Assembly: GCF_900129195.1 (NCBI RefSeq)
Contig: NZ_FQUY01000011.1
Location: 1-64,000, forward strand
Direction: 5' to 3'
Length of the DNA: 64,000 nt
Source: Desulforamulus putei DSM 12395
Lineage (GTDB): Bacteria; Bacillota; Desulfotomaculia; Desulfotomaculales; Desulfotomaculaceae
Both the position numbers and the translations under genes were made by a program. This document shows positions 54,603 to 63,053 of this stretch, piece after piece. Within the stretch, counting starts at the first letter, position 1. Each line of letters begins with the position of its first letter. Below the pieces are notes generated by a model. The model was not told the origin of the DNA. It searched no databases and saw only the letters and a list, made by a program, of their open reading frames with translations.

Positions 54603-55319
54603 TTATTGTTTAAACCCCGGCGAACTTATTCCGAGGGGTTTAATTGCTCCTGCAAAATCATTTTTACCTGCCAGTGCTTCGGAACCGCTGCCATAGGGGA
54701 CACGATGCAGCATTTTATAAATCCCTTCAATCCACATCCATTCTTCATCAATCCTTTGAGACACCGAATCTCTGGGAGTGGTTACCCGGTTGGAGGTGAG
54801 CAGTTTGATATATCTTCCGTCAGGCAGGAGACGCCCCAACTCCAGGAAAAAACTGCGGTCGGGCTGCCCCACTTCGATGAACCAGTTGTCCGCAAAGGGG
54901 TCTAAAAATATTTCCTGGTGGCTGTGAGCCGTAAGAGGACTTTCTTCAGCCAGGCCGGTAATGTCATAGACTCGTAACACCGGGCGGGAAGCGTGCCAGG
55001 CCTCCTCACCGTACCGGTGTACAAATTTCTGGTATTTATTGGAGGATATCTCCCAGTAGGCATAAAGCCAGTGTGGGTCTTTGGCCAAAACCACCAGTCT
55101 GTCAACACCATAATGGTGGGGAATAAAAAGATCTTCCGCTTCCCGTCTAACCGGCTGAGCCGTGGGGGAAATCTCTTCTGCCATTTCCTCCTTGGGCTCT
55201 ATCCTTGGAATGTCTAACTTTCTGGGAGCTGAGGCCGGTTTCGACAATCTTGGCAGCAGCGCCACACCCAGCACAACCAGAGCAGCCGCTCCCAGCAGCC
55301 AGAGCCACAAATTGTCCAT
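54603..55319 (-). CDS. membrane-anchored DUF4912 protein
   Basis: 238 residues. An N-terminal membrane anchor (LWLWLLGAAALVVLGVALL) precedes a Pro/Glu-rich linker and a DUF4912 domain (LVVLAKDPHWLYAYWEISSNKYQKF, LRVYDIT, WFIEVGQPDRSFFLELG). DUF4912 looks like a carbohydrate-binding fold and in Firmicutes is normally next to the GH57 branching enzyme, as here. It may dock the enzyme or its glucan at the membrane; that is inference. Confidence 0.8.
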   Translation of the reverse strand: MDNLWLWLLGAAALVVLGVALLPRLSKPASAPRKLDIPRIEPKEEMAEEISPTAQPVRREAEDLFIPHHYGVDRLVVLAKDPHWLYAYWEISSNKYQKFVHRYGEEAWHASRPVLRVYDITGLAEESPLTAHSHQEIFLDPFADNWFIEVGQPDRSFFLELGRLLPDGRYIKLLTSNRVTTPRDSVSQRIDEEWMWIEGIYKMLHRVPYGSGSEALAGKNDFAGAIKPLGISSPGFKQ

Positions 55320-55541
55320 TTTTTACCCCTCCTAGGAAGATATTTCAATTGATTTTAGGCGTTTTTTTAAATAAAAAGGAAAAAAATAAGGAAAAGTGAA
55401 CATAGTTTATGACTTTCCTTAGTATTGCCCAGCATTTTTGCCTTTATAATGTTTTTTCGATGGTTTCAGAAGCCTGAAGCAAAGCAGTAACAGTCAATCA
55501 TGGAATAGGCAGGAAAGTTCTCAAGGCAGGGATTCAATAGG

Positions 55542-56216
55542 ATGGATAGAGACAGAAGTAAAAAACTTTGGGAAATTTCAGATGTCCTCCTGGTTTTTGT
55601 TTTACGAGTGATCCTGGTTTACTTCATAAGCAAAGGTCTGCTTCCTTTATTTCCCGGCATTTCTCCCCGTTTGGTGGAGGTGCTGGATCGGGCTGTCCTG
55701 CTGGGGCTTACTCTGTTTTTGGTTTTACATAAGAGTGATTTGCGGAGTTTGGGAGTTCGTTTTGATGATCCCGGCAGGCAAATACTTTACGGGCTTCTGG
55801 GAGGGATATTTTTGTTCCTGCTGGCGGAAGGAACCCAGCGGGCAATGATGACCTTACTGGCGGCGGATATTGGTACCAACCCGCTGGTGAAGGCAGCTGC
55901 AAGCGCCAAAAGCCCTGCCGACCTGCTATGGCCCATCCTGATTGGCGGAGTCCTGGTACCCGTAACCGAGGAAACCTACTACCGGGGAATGGCCTTCACC
56001 GCCTTTGCCCGCAGGTGGGGGACGGTCCTTGGGTTGCTGGCAAGCGCACTTTTTTTCTCACTGGCACACCTCAGCGGCCTATGGTTTATCCAAATTGCAG
56101 TGGTGGGAGCCGGTCTGGCGATTATTTATGATCTCACCGGTTCTCTTCTCCCAGGTATCATTGCCCACGGTTTAGTAAACAGCAGCAGGCTGCTGATGGT
56201 GTATTGGGGAAGCTGA
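55542..56216 (+). CDS. CPBP-family intramembrane glutamic protease
   Basis: 224 residues, about seven spans. The CAAX/bacteriocin-processing signature is complete: EETYYRGMAFTAFARR (EExxxR), FFSLAHL and HGLVNSS, which hold the catalytic Glu and two His. Substrate unknown. A TATAAT lies at 55444-55449 in the preceding 220-bp gap; nothing else was recognised there. The gene converges on a repeat element at 56295. Confidence 0.85.
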   Translation: MDRDRSKKLWEISDVLLVFVLRVILVYFISKGLLPLFPGISPRLVEVLDRAVLLGLTLFLVLHKSDLRSLGVRFDDPGRQILYGLLGGIFLFLLAEGTQRAMMTLLAADIGTNPLVKAAASAKSPADLLWPILIGGVLVPVTEETYYRGMAFTAFARRWGTVLGLLASALFFSLAHLSGLWFIQIAVVGAGLAIIYDLTGSLLPGIIAHGLVNSSRLLMVYWGS

Positions 56217-56294
56217 AGTGTAGGGTTAGTTTATTTATGGGAAGACTGGAAAAACCCCCTAAACTTATGCTATCATCACTATGTAATTTAAATA

Positions 56295-56371
56295 GCCTTC
56301 AGCCATCGGCCATCAGCCCTCGCCTATAGGAAAAACAAAAAGCTGAAGGCTGAAGGCCGACGGCTGATGGC
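56295..56371. repeat. palindromic 7-bp-period repeat element
   Basis: Left side GCCTTCA-GCCATCG-GCCATCA-GCCCTCG, right side TGAAGGC-TGAAGGC-CGACGGC-TGATGGC, separated by CCTATAGGAAAAACAAAAAGC. The arms are imperfect inverted copies with a strict 7-base period. Shares AAAAACAAAAAGC with the element at 57024-57180. It may also serve as terminator between convergent genes. Confidence 0.75.
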
Positions 56372-56374
56372 CCC

Positions 56375-57043
56375 TTAAGTCTTCAATTTAATTAAAAACG
56401 GTACCAGTATCGGAACCAGTGTACTTAACACAGAACCACTGATAAAGGCAATCACTGCCATGTCGGTACCCGTAGCTTTTGTCACAACCGGCAGGGTTGT
56501 ATCCATGGTGGTTGCGCCGCCGGGCGCCACGGCGGAAAACCGGCCGATATAACGGGCCACCAAAGGAACCAGGATAAAGGTTAACAATTCCCGGGCCACG
56601 TTGGTAATAAAGGCCAAAGCGCCGGTCTCCACATTGTATATTTCTGCAATTAAAATACCGGATAAACTGTACCAACCAAAACCCGCGCCAATGGCTGTGG
56701 ATTCATTAAAGGGGAGTCCCAGCAGCAAACCGGAAACCGCCGCCCCGGCCAGGCTGCCTGTTGCGATTAGGGCCGGCAGCAGCAGCACTTGCCACCCCAT
56801 ATACCAGAGCCGGACCCATACTTCCTTTTGACGGCCTAAATCAATGCCGATGCCAAAGAGCAACAGGTACAGGGCGGTTGTGGTAACGGTATCCAAGTGC
56901 GATACTATTTGTTGGGGCAATATCCAGTACCCCAGGGCCAAACCCAGGGCTACGGAACCCAGTATCATCAAGGTCATATTGATCACCAACCTGTTAGACT
57001 TTGTGGTCAGTTCTTTTGGGTCCAGCCGTTGGCCCTTGGCCAT
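56375..57043 (-). CDS. LysO-type lysine exporter, C-terminal part
   Basis: About 222 residues with six hydrophobic spans. The family-typical GIDLGRQKEVW, GAGFGWYSLSGILIAEIY and APGGATTMDTTLPVVTKATG are seen, so this is the larger, C-terminal portion of the LysO/DUF340 transporter that exports lysine. The N-terminal portion is a separate gene at 57212. The first codons (MAKGQRLDPK) lie inside a 7-bp repeat tract and are probably not original; ATG 56973 (MTLMILGS) is an alternative start. Confidence 0.75.
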   Translation of the reverse strand: MAKGQRLDPKELTTKSNRLVINMTLMILGSVALGLALGYWILPQQIVSHLDTVTTTALYLLLFGIGIDLGRQKEVWVRLWYMGWQVLLLPALIATGSLAGAAVSGLLLGLPFNESTAIGAGFGWYSLSGILIAEIYNVETGALAFITNVARELLTFILVPLVARYIGRFSAVAPGGATTMDTTLPVVTKATGTDMAVIAFISGSVLSTLVPILVPFLIKLKT

Positions 57044-57180
57044 TGGCCGTTAGCTATTAGCGACTGGTCAATTTAAAAATACAAAGAATCTTAACTGTGT
57101 TTAATTTTAATGAAATGCAAAACTGTTGGATAGTAGGTAAAAACAAAAAGCCAAAAGCCAAAGGCCAAAAGCAATAGCCA
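57024..57180. repeat. palindromic 7-bp-period repeat element between lysO halves
   Basis: Left tract AGCCGTT-GGCCCTT-GGCCATT-GGCCGTT-AGCTATT-AGCGACT (57024-57067), right tract AAAAGCC-AAAAGCC-AAAGGCC-AAAAGCA in opposite sense (57146-57180), about 80 AT-rich bases between. AAAAACAAAAAGC precedes the right tract, as in the 56295 element. Confidence 0.7.
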
Positions 57181-57211
57181 AAATCTCGAATAATATTTAT
57201 AATCTCACCTG

Positions 57212-57505
57212 TTACTTACCTTCCTCTCTACTTTTTTGCAGTTGTTTGGCAATGTGGCTTTCGGCCAGTCTCACCAGCAAAACACTGCCGACTATGCTGC
57301 CAAAGGCCAGCACCAGGGCCTGCCAACCAAGGCTTCCCAGGTCCGCCAGAAGCTTTTCGTTGGCCCCCAGTTGAGCCCCCATGGCCAGGAGCATTACAAA
57401 TAAACACAGGGTGGTAAACCTTTCGGTAATTTTTCGATTGTGGGGTAACAAATTGAAGTGGCCCACCAGTATACCCAGGGCCACAGCAATCAGCACAGGT
57501 GCCAT
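57212..57505 (-). CDS. LysO-type lysine exporter, N-terminal part
   Basis: 97 residues with three spans (MAPVLIAVALGILVGHF; FTTLCLFVMLLAMGAQLGAN; LVLAFGSIVGSVLLVRLAES). Matches the N-terminal DUF340 portion of LysO. In many Clostridia the exporter is made of two cotranscribed chains, so the split may be natural rather than a break. Start ATG 57505, six bases after GGAAGGG; the frame runs to 57553. Confidence 0.7.
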   Translation of the reverse strand: MAPVLIAVALGILVGHFNLLPHNRKITERFTTLCLFVMLLAMGAQLGANEKLLADLGSLGWQALVLAFGSIVGSVLLVRLAESHIAKQLQKSREEGK

Positions 57506-57617
57506 CTCCATCCCTTCCTGACAAATTGAATTGAGACTCAATTTACCAAGCACGATAATACTTTAGCACGACCCCAAAATGGGGGTCAATAACCAATATT
57601 CAAGAGGAGGTTTTAAA

Positions 57618-58046
57618 GTGTATACCAATCCCAGCGACGAAAAAATCAAAGAACTTTTAACCCGCTGCAAAACCATTGCGGTTGTGGGGCTGTCGGACAA
57701 GCCCCACCGGGATAGTTATAAAGTGGCGGCGTATATGCAGTCCCAGGGCTACCGCATCATTCCGGTGCATCCTAGGGTAAAAGAAGTTCTGGGGGAAAAG
57801 GCCTATAAAACTTTGTCCGACATTCCGGACAAGGTGGATCTGGTGAATGTTTTTCGCAAGAGCGAAGAAACTCCGCCAGTGGTCCGGGAGGCTATCCCCT
57901 TAAAGCCGGCGGCCGTATGGCTCCAACTGGGAATTATCAATGATGAGGCCGCCCAAATTGCCTCGGATGCCGGTCTGGAGTTTATTCAGGATCGCTGTAT
58001 TAAGGTAGAACATGCAAGGCTGCTGGGCAATGGGAAACAGGAGTGA
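57618..58046 (+). CDS. CoA-binding domain protein (YccU type)
   Basis: 142 residues, a Rossmann-like CoA-binding domain: CKTIAVVGLSDKPHRDSYKVAAYMQSQGYRIIPVHP, YKTLSDIPDKVDLVNVFRKSEETP, AVWLQLGIINDEAAQIA and the final DRCIKVEH. Related to the alpha part of succinyl-CoA synthetases but stand-alone and without known reaction. Start GTG 57618 after AGAGGAGG. Overlaps nth by 17 bp. Confidence 0.85.
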   Translation: MYTNPSDEKIKELLTRCKTIAVVGLSDKPHRDSYKVAAYMQSQGYRIIPVHPRVKEVLGEKAYKTLSDIPDKVDLVNVFRKSEETPPVVREAIPLKPAAVWLQLGIINDEAAQIASDAGLEFIQDRCIKVEHARLLGNGKQE

Positions 58047-58698
58047 TCAGCCGGTCAGGAATCTCCCTGACCGGCTGAAGCAGATTCTGAGCCGGCTGGC
58101 CGAGGCCTATCCTAACGCCGCCACCGATTTAAAATACTCCACACCCTTTGAATTACTGGTGGCGGTTATCCTGTCGGCCCAGAGTACGGACGCTCAGGTT
58201 AATAAAATTACCGAAAAACTGTTTAAAAAATTCCGTACCCCGGAGGATTTTGCCCGGCTGACGCCGGAGGAACTGGCTGAACACATCAAAGGCTGCGGAC
58301 TCTTTAGAAATAAAAGCAAATTTATCGTGGAGGCCAGCCGCATCCTGGTGAAGGATTATCAAGGCCAAATTCCCCCAATAAGGGAACAGTTAGAAAAGCT
58401 CCCCGGCGTGGGAAGGAAAACCGCCAATGTTGTTCTGGGGGTTGCCTTTGGCCAGCATACTTTTCCGGTTGATACCCATGTCCACCGGGTAGCCCGCCGC
58501 CTCGGTTTGGCTTCCGGAAAAACACCGGAACTGACTGAAAAAGAATTATGCGCTTTGATACCGCCTGAATTGTGGCAGCCAACTCACCATCAAATCATTC
58601 AACACGGCAGAATGGTCTGCGATGCCCGCAGGCCTCGCTGCCCACAGTGCTGTTTAAAGGACCTCTGCCCGGAGGCCGGTAAAAAGGGGGAAAACTAG
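58030..58698 (+). CDS. nth: endonuclease III
   Basis: DNA glycosylase/AP lyase for oxidised pyrimidines. HhH motif LPGVGRKTANVVLG with the catalytic Lys, the catalytic Asp in FPVDTHVHRV, and the 4Fe-4S motif C-x6-C-x2-C-x5-C (CDARRPRCPQCCLKDLC) with one additional Cys. 222 residues. Start ATG 58030 lies within the end of the CoA-binding gene. Confidence 0.95.
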   Translation: MGNRSDQPVRNLPDRLKQILSRLAEAYPNAATDLKYSTPFELLVAVILSAQSTDAQVNKITEKLFKKFRTPEDFARLTPEELAEHIKGCGLFRNKSKFIVEASRILVKDYQGQIPPIREQLEKLPGVGRKTANVVLGVAFGQHTFPVDTHVHRVARRLGLASGKTPELTEKELCALIPPELWQPTHHQIIQHGRMVCDARRPRCPQCCLKDLCPEAGKKGEN

Positions 58699-59156
58699 TG
58701 CATATTGTTTTAGTGGAGCCGGAAATCCCTGCCAACACCGGCAACATCGCGCGGACCTGCTCTGTCACCGGAGCAAGCTTACACCTGGTGGAACCCCTGG
58801 GCTTCTCCACCGATGACCGCTATTTGAAGAGGGCCGGGCTGGACTACTGGCACCTGTTGGACCTGCATTATCATAAAAGTTTTAATGATCTGAGGGCAAA
58901 GTATCCCGCAGGGCGTTTCTGGTATTTCACCACCAAGGGCGGCAGATCTTATCATGAAGTTCAGTTTGCAGAGCACGACTTCCTGGTTTTTGGTAAGGAA
59001 ACCGCCGGTTTACCCAGGGAACTGTTAGCCGAAAACCCGGATGCTTGTTTGAGAATTCCCATGCTGGGTGAGGTCCGCTCCTTAAACCTGTCCAACTCGG
59101 TGGCCATAGCCTTGTACGAGGCCCTTAGACAATTAAACTTTCCCAACATGAAATAA
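58698..59156 (+). CDS. trmL: tRNA (cytidine/uridine-34 2'-O)-methyltransferase TrmL
   Basis: 152-residue SPOUT methyltransferase that methylates the wobble base of tRNA-Leu isoacceptors. Motifs: VEPEIPANTGNIARTC, VFGKETAGLP, and LNLSNSVAIALYEALRQ, which form the knotted SAM site. GTG start overlaps the nth stop. Its known substrates include tRNA-Leu with CAA anticodon, which is encoded in this window. Confidence 0.92.
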   Translation: MHIVLVEPEIPANTGNIARTCSVTGASLHLVEPLGFSTDDRYLKRAGLDYWHLLDLHYHKSFNDLRAKYPAGRFWYFTTKGGRSYHEVQFAEHDFLVFGKETAGLPRELLAENPDACLRIPMLGEVRSLNLSNSVAIALYEALRQLNFPNMK

Positions 59157-59163
59157 ATCTGCG

Positions 59164-59229
59164 AATTCAAGTCAAGAACCGTCCCCAACTTGAATGGTTT
59201 CAAGTTGGGGACGGTTCTTGACTTGAATT
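59164..59229. repeat. REP-like perfect 29-bp palindrome
   Basis: Perfect arms at 59164-59192 and 59201-59229 with an 8-nt loop. The core GAACCGTCCCC/GGGGACGGTTC is a motif I recall from REP elements mobilised by RAYT transposases in Firmicutes. It supplies the last codons and stop of the minus-strand gene. Confidence 0.85.
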
Positions 59230-60435
59230 ACCAATAAATTCGGTAATCATTTTCTGGATTTCCTTCAGTGGCAGTGCCTGGGCTTTTCCCTGAACGAAGT
59301 CGGGACTGCCTCCTCCTTTACCTTTGCATAAGGGCCACAAATCGGCGGCCAGCCGGTTTACGGGGATTTCCACCCCTTCGCCCCTGGCCAATACTACGTC
59401 AAAGGGGCCGTTGCCTCCGGTTAGAACCGCCAGCCGGCCCGGTTTCGCACACCAGGCAGCGGCGAGGCCCCGCAGCATTTCCATGTCGGCTTCCGGAAAA
59501 TGTTTCATCAATACCAGTACACCGCCAACATCCAAAGCCCGCTGCCATTGTTCTTCTGCCAGGTATTGATACTTAAAATTCAAAAGCTCTTTCCGTTCTT
59601 TCTGCAGCTTTTTCAGTGCCGCCTCGCGTTTTTCCAGCCGGCTGATGGCTTCGCTGCCGGAAGCCCCTACCGCCTGTTCCAGTTTGCGCAGGGATTCCGC
59701 CGTTTGCCACATCCAACGTACTGTCCTTTCCCCGCAGATAAAGTGAAGTCTTACCTGTCCCCTGATCTTTTCGGTTTTTAACAGTTTAACAGGACCCACT
59801 TCACCGGTATAACGGGGATGAGTGCCACAGCAGGCGTTCTCATCAATTCCCGGAATGATCACCAGACGAACCTCTTCCTCCCCCGGCGGAAGCCTTTTCA
59901 GCAGTTCGGGGCTTAAGGCTGCACGTTGATAAGTCTCAACTTTAACCGGCAGATTTTCCATCACAATACGGTTAACCTCTGTTTCCACTTCCTGCAATAC
60001 CTGACCAGAAAGATCCTTGACATGCAAATCAATGGTGCTGGTTTCCTCTCCCAGGTGGAACCCGATGGTCTCCCAGCCATATTTTTGCTCAAATACCGCT
60101 GATATAATATGCTGCCCGTGGTGCTGCTGCATGTGGTCCCGGCGTCGTTCGGCATCTACTCTCATGAATACGCCGGCTCCAGCGGACGGCGCGTCGGTAC
60201 CTGCCAGCCAGTGAACAATTCCCTCCGGTCTTTGTTCCACATGGACCACTTCATAGGAACGCCGGGCGCACACCAGGGTGCCCCGGTCGGAGGGCTGCCC
60301 GCCTCCTTCTGGATAAAAGATGTTGTCCTCAATCAGCACGCCGACCTTCCCGTTATCGGATACATGGCCCACAACCTTGGAACGATATTGCAACAGGTAG
60401 GGGTCCACCTGATAAATCCCTTGCAAATTCCCCAC
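59200..60435 (-). CDS. alanyl-tRNA editing protein (AlaX type with DHHA1)
   Basis: 411 residues. The N-terminal barrel and editing core of alanyl-tRNA synthetase (IEDNIFYPEGGGQPSDRG, zinc ligands HHGQH and CCGTHP), a coiled coil (LEKREAALKKLQKERKELL) and a C-terminal DHHA1 domain (KGGGSPDFVQGKAQ). It hydrolyses Ser- or Gly-tRNA-Ala. The aminoacylation part is absent. The last nine residues (NSSQEPSPT) and stop come from a REP-like palindrome. Start GTG 60435 or TTG 60426. Confidence 0.88.
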   Translation of the reverse strand: MGNLQGIYQVDPYLLQYRSKVVGHVSDNGKVGVLIEDNIFYPEGGGQPSDRGTLVCARRSYEVVHVEQRPEGIVHWLAGTDAPSAGAGVFMRVDAERRRDHMQQHHGQHIISAVFEQKYGWETIGFHLGEETSTIDLHVKDLSGQVLQEVETEVNRIVMENLPVKVETYQRAALSPELLKRLPPGEEEVRLVIIPGIDENACCGTHPRYTGEVGPVKLLKTEKIRGQVRLHFICGERTVRWMWQTAESLRKLEQAVGASGSEAISRLEKREAALKKLQKERKELLNFKYQYLAEEQWQRALDVGGVLVLMKHFPEADMEMLRGLAAAWCAKPGRLAVLTGGNGPFDVVLARGEGVEIPVNRLAADLWPLCKGKGGGSPDFVQGKAQALPLKEIQKMITEFIGNSSQEPSPT

Positions 60436-60544
60436 TCCTCTCAGGATTGTGAATTAATGTGCTTATTTCGACAGGAAGGGATTTATTCCTTGTTCTAATT
60501 TTCACCTACAGCCGGTTTTTTAGTGAATATTTTACATAAGATGG

Positions 60545-60572
60545 TAAAAAACCTAGCCGTTACCGGCTAGGT
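60545..60572 (-). terminator. terminator of the sugar nucleotidyltransferase gene
   Basis: Stem CCTAGCCG/CGGCTAGG, 4-nt loop, six T on the minus strand. The stop codon TAG of the gene lies within the stem. Confidence 0.88.
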
Positions 60573-63032
60573 GGCTGTGATTTGCTGTATTTTATCGGTG
60601 TAAAAATTGGTTAATTCCTCAGCTATTTCCATCGTGGCGCCCTCGGTAAAGATGCGGCAAACCGGTTCCTCCGGGTCCGGCAGGACCAGAGCCCAGCCTT
60701 CCGGGTGATAGACCTTCACCCCGTCCAGCAATTCCAACCGGCCGCCCGGGTCTTCGATGAGCCGTCGGATGACCCTGCCCTTGGCTTCCCAAGGCACTTC
60801 AACATCTCTTTTATTTAAGAAGAACCCGGGTATTTCTTCCACCAGATCCTCGATGGTGATGCCCTCCCTGGCACAGAACTCCAATACCTTCAACAGTGTC
60901 AGGAGAGCGTCAAAATTCATAAAGTGGTGCTGAACAGCGCCGCCGCTCTGGATATGATGGTTGATGATTTTGTCGATAAAGTCCTGCTGGGAGGTCTTGG
61001 TCCGGACAACCATTCCCTTGTAGCGGCTCGCCAGTTCATCGATGGCTCTGGGAGCGGTTACCGGTACAATCACCGGTCCGGCCTGTTCCTTGAGGATGAT
61101 TAAGGAAATAAGGGCCGTCAGCATTTCTTCGCTGACCACATTCCCCCGGCCGTCCACCAGGATTAATTGATCCCCGTTGGGGTCAAGGATGGCGCCGGCA
61201 GCTTTGCCCTTTCTTTTTACAGCGGCAGTCAACTCCCGGAGCAGTTCCTTGTGCCACTGCCAGTCCCTGGGTTCCCCGTTCGACTCAGCCTCAATATTTT
61301 CCGAGGTGATTCCCAAAGAAGTGAAGGCTTTGGACACAAAAGGATCAAGATTGCCCCTGTCGTAAAACAACACCATATGCGGACTTGCCTTTTTTAAAGC
61401 TTCCACATTCATATTTTTAATCAAATGGTTTACATAAGCATCGGCCATATCCGGAACCGTAACAACAGGCAGAACGCGATGAGCCTCCACCCGGCGAACG
61501 TCTTCCCTGGCCAGGGTATTTTCAATTTTACGCTCCTGACCGCGGGAGATATTGCCGCCCCTTTCATTGGTAAAGACCATGTTAATTTTATCTGCCCGTT
61601 GGGAGCTTATTCTTACATGGATTCCCGCTTGACAGCCGCCGGTTTTAACTGCATAACGATGCATCGGCGTAATGCCTTCCCCAAAATCCAGCACTTGCAA
61701 ACCGGCGGACTGCAGACCGCAGGCCAGGGCTTCTTTGATCATGCGGGAGGCCGCAAAACGATCGCTGGAAACCCCAACCCGGTCGCCTATGGCCAGGTTG
61801 GTGCCGAAGGCAGCGCCCAAACGGCAGGCAAACTCCGGGGTTATATCAATATTGGCGAGGCCGGTGACTCCTTCCATGCCAAACAGGTTCTTGGGTTTTG
61901 CCGTCCCCCAGACCAGACTGCTTTCCACCGTGGCGCCGGTCTCAACCACCTTGCCCGGCCACAGTTTAACGTCCGGTTTTAACAGCGCCCTTTCCTTGAT
62001 GATCGATTGGCTGCCAACCACCGAGCCTTCATAAACAGAGGCATTGGCATTTATTTTTACCCGGCTGCCAACTACGGCGCCGCGGACGGCAGACTTGGCG
62101 CCGATAAAAACATTGTCCCATAAAACACTGCGTTTTACCGTAGCCTGGTCTTGAACAATGCACCCGTTTCCCACCACGGTATAAGCATCAATGACTGCCC
62201 CGGCGCCAATCCGGCAGTTATCCCCGATGAGAACCGGCCCGTTGATGGTTGCAGCGGCATGGATCTCGCTGTTTTGTCCCACCCAGATGCCCGGGGCCAC
62301 CTGGGTGCCGGGAATGGATACAGCAACCTTGCCGGTTAAGCAGTCCTGATGGGCCTGTACATATTGTTGCAAGTTTCCGATGTCACACCAGTAGCCGGTC
62401 AGGGATACGCCAAATAAGGGTTGCTTTTCCCTTAACAAAATCGGGAATAAATCTTTGCTGAAGTCAAATTTCCGGCCTGGTTCAAAATAATTCAACACTT
62501 CCGGTTCCAGTATGTAAATGCCGGTATTTACTGTGTCGCTGAAAACCTCACCCCAACCGGGCTTCTCCAAAAATTGAGTAATCCTGCCGTCACGGTCAGT
62601 GATAACCACCCCGTATTCCAGGGGAATTTCCACCGGTGTTAAAACCAGGGTGGCAATGGCTCCCTTTTGCCGGTGGAACTCCAAAGCCCGGGTTAAATCA
62701 AGGTCGGTCAAGGCATCCCCGCTGATCACCACAAAGGTTTCGTCCAGAAACTGCTGGGCGTTTTTCACGCTGCCGGCAGTGCCTAGGGGAGTCTCCTCCA
62801 CATAGTAACGCATATGAACGCCAAAATCCGCGCCATTGCCAAAGTACCCCCGGATGGCTTCAGGCAGGTATTGCAGTGTTACGCCTATGTCGTGGATACC
62901 ATGCTTTTTTAACAATGCCACGATATGTTCCATCATGGGGCGATTAACCACCGGCATCATGGGCTTGGGACGGCCGCAAGTCAAGGGCCGCAGCCTGGTC
63001 CCCTCACCACCAGCCATGATAATAGCTTTCAA
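60567..63032 (-). CDS. sugar-1-phosphate nucleotidyltransferase fused to phosphomannomutase-like domain
   Basis: 821 residues. Residues 1-235 are a nucleotidyltransferase ([32 protein letters not shown]), about 245-370 a left-handed beta helix of hexapeptides, and about 385-821 a phosphohexomutase-like part. In the latter the phosphoserine loop TASHNP is replaced by ISSQRA, and the metal loop DGDGDR by DPNGDQ, so mutase activity is doubtful. Annotated relatives are mannose-1-phosphate guanylyltransferases of about 820-840 residues. The product could be GDP-mannose or another NDP-sugar. It lies 21 bp after a GT4 gene. Confidence 0.82.
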   Translation of the reverse strand: MKAIIMAGGEGTRLRPLTCGRPKPMMPVVNRPMMEHIVALLKKHGIHDIGVTLQYLPEAIRGYFGNGADFGVHMRYYVEETPLGTAGSVKNAQQFLDETFVVISGDALTDLDLTRALEFHRQKGAIATLVLTPVEIPLEYGVVITDRDGRITQFLEKPGWGEVFSDTVNTGIYILEPEVLNYFEPGRKFDFSKDLFPILLREKQPLFGVSLTGYWCDIGNLQQYVQAHQDCLTGKVAVSIPGTQVAPGIWVGQNSEIHAAATINGPVLIGDNCRIGAGAVIDAYTVVGNGCIVQDQATVKRSVLWDNVFIGAKSAVRGAVVGSRVKINANASVYEGSVVGSQSIIKERALLKPDVKLWPGKVVETGATVESSLVWGTAKPKNLFGMEGVTGLANIDITPEFACRLGAAFGTNLAIGDRVGVSSDRFAASRMIKEALACGLQSAGLQVLDFGEGITPMHRYAVKTGGCQAGIHVRISSQRADKINMVFTNERGGNISRGQERKIENTLAREDVRRVEAHRVLPVVTVPDMADAYVNHLIKNMNVEALKKASPHMVLFYDRGNLDPFVSKAFTSLGITSENIEAESNGEPRDWQWHKELLRELTAAVKRKGKAAGAILDPNGDQLILVDGRGNVVSEEMLTALISLIILKEQAGPVIVPVTAPRAIDELASRYKGMVVRTKTSQQDFIDKIINHHIQSGGAVQHHFMNFDALLTLLKVLEFCAREGITIEDLVEEIPGFFLNKRDVEVPWEAKGRVIRRLIEDPGGRLELLDGVKVYHPEGWALVLPDPEEPVCRIFTEGATMEIAEELTNFYTDKIQQITAT

Positions 63033-63053
63033 AAAACATCACTCCTGACTGAG

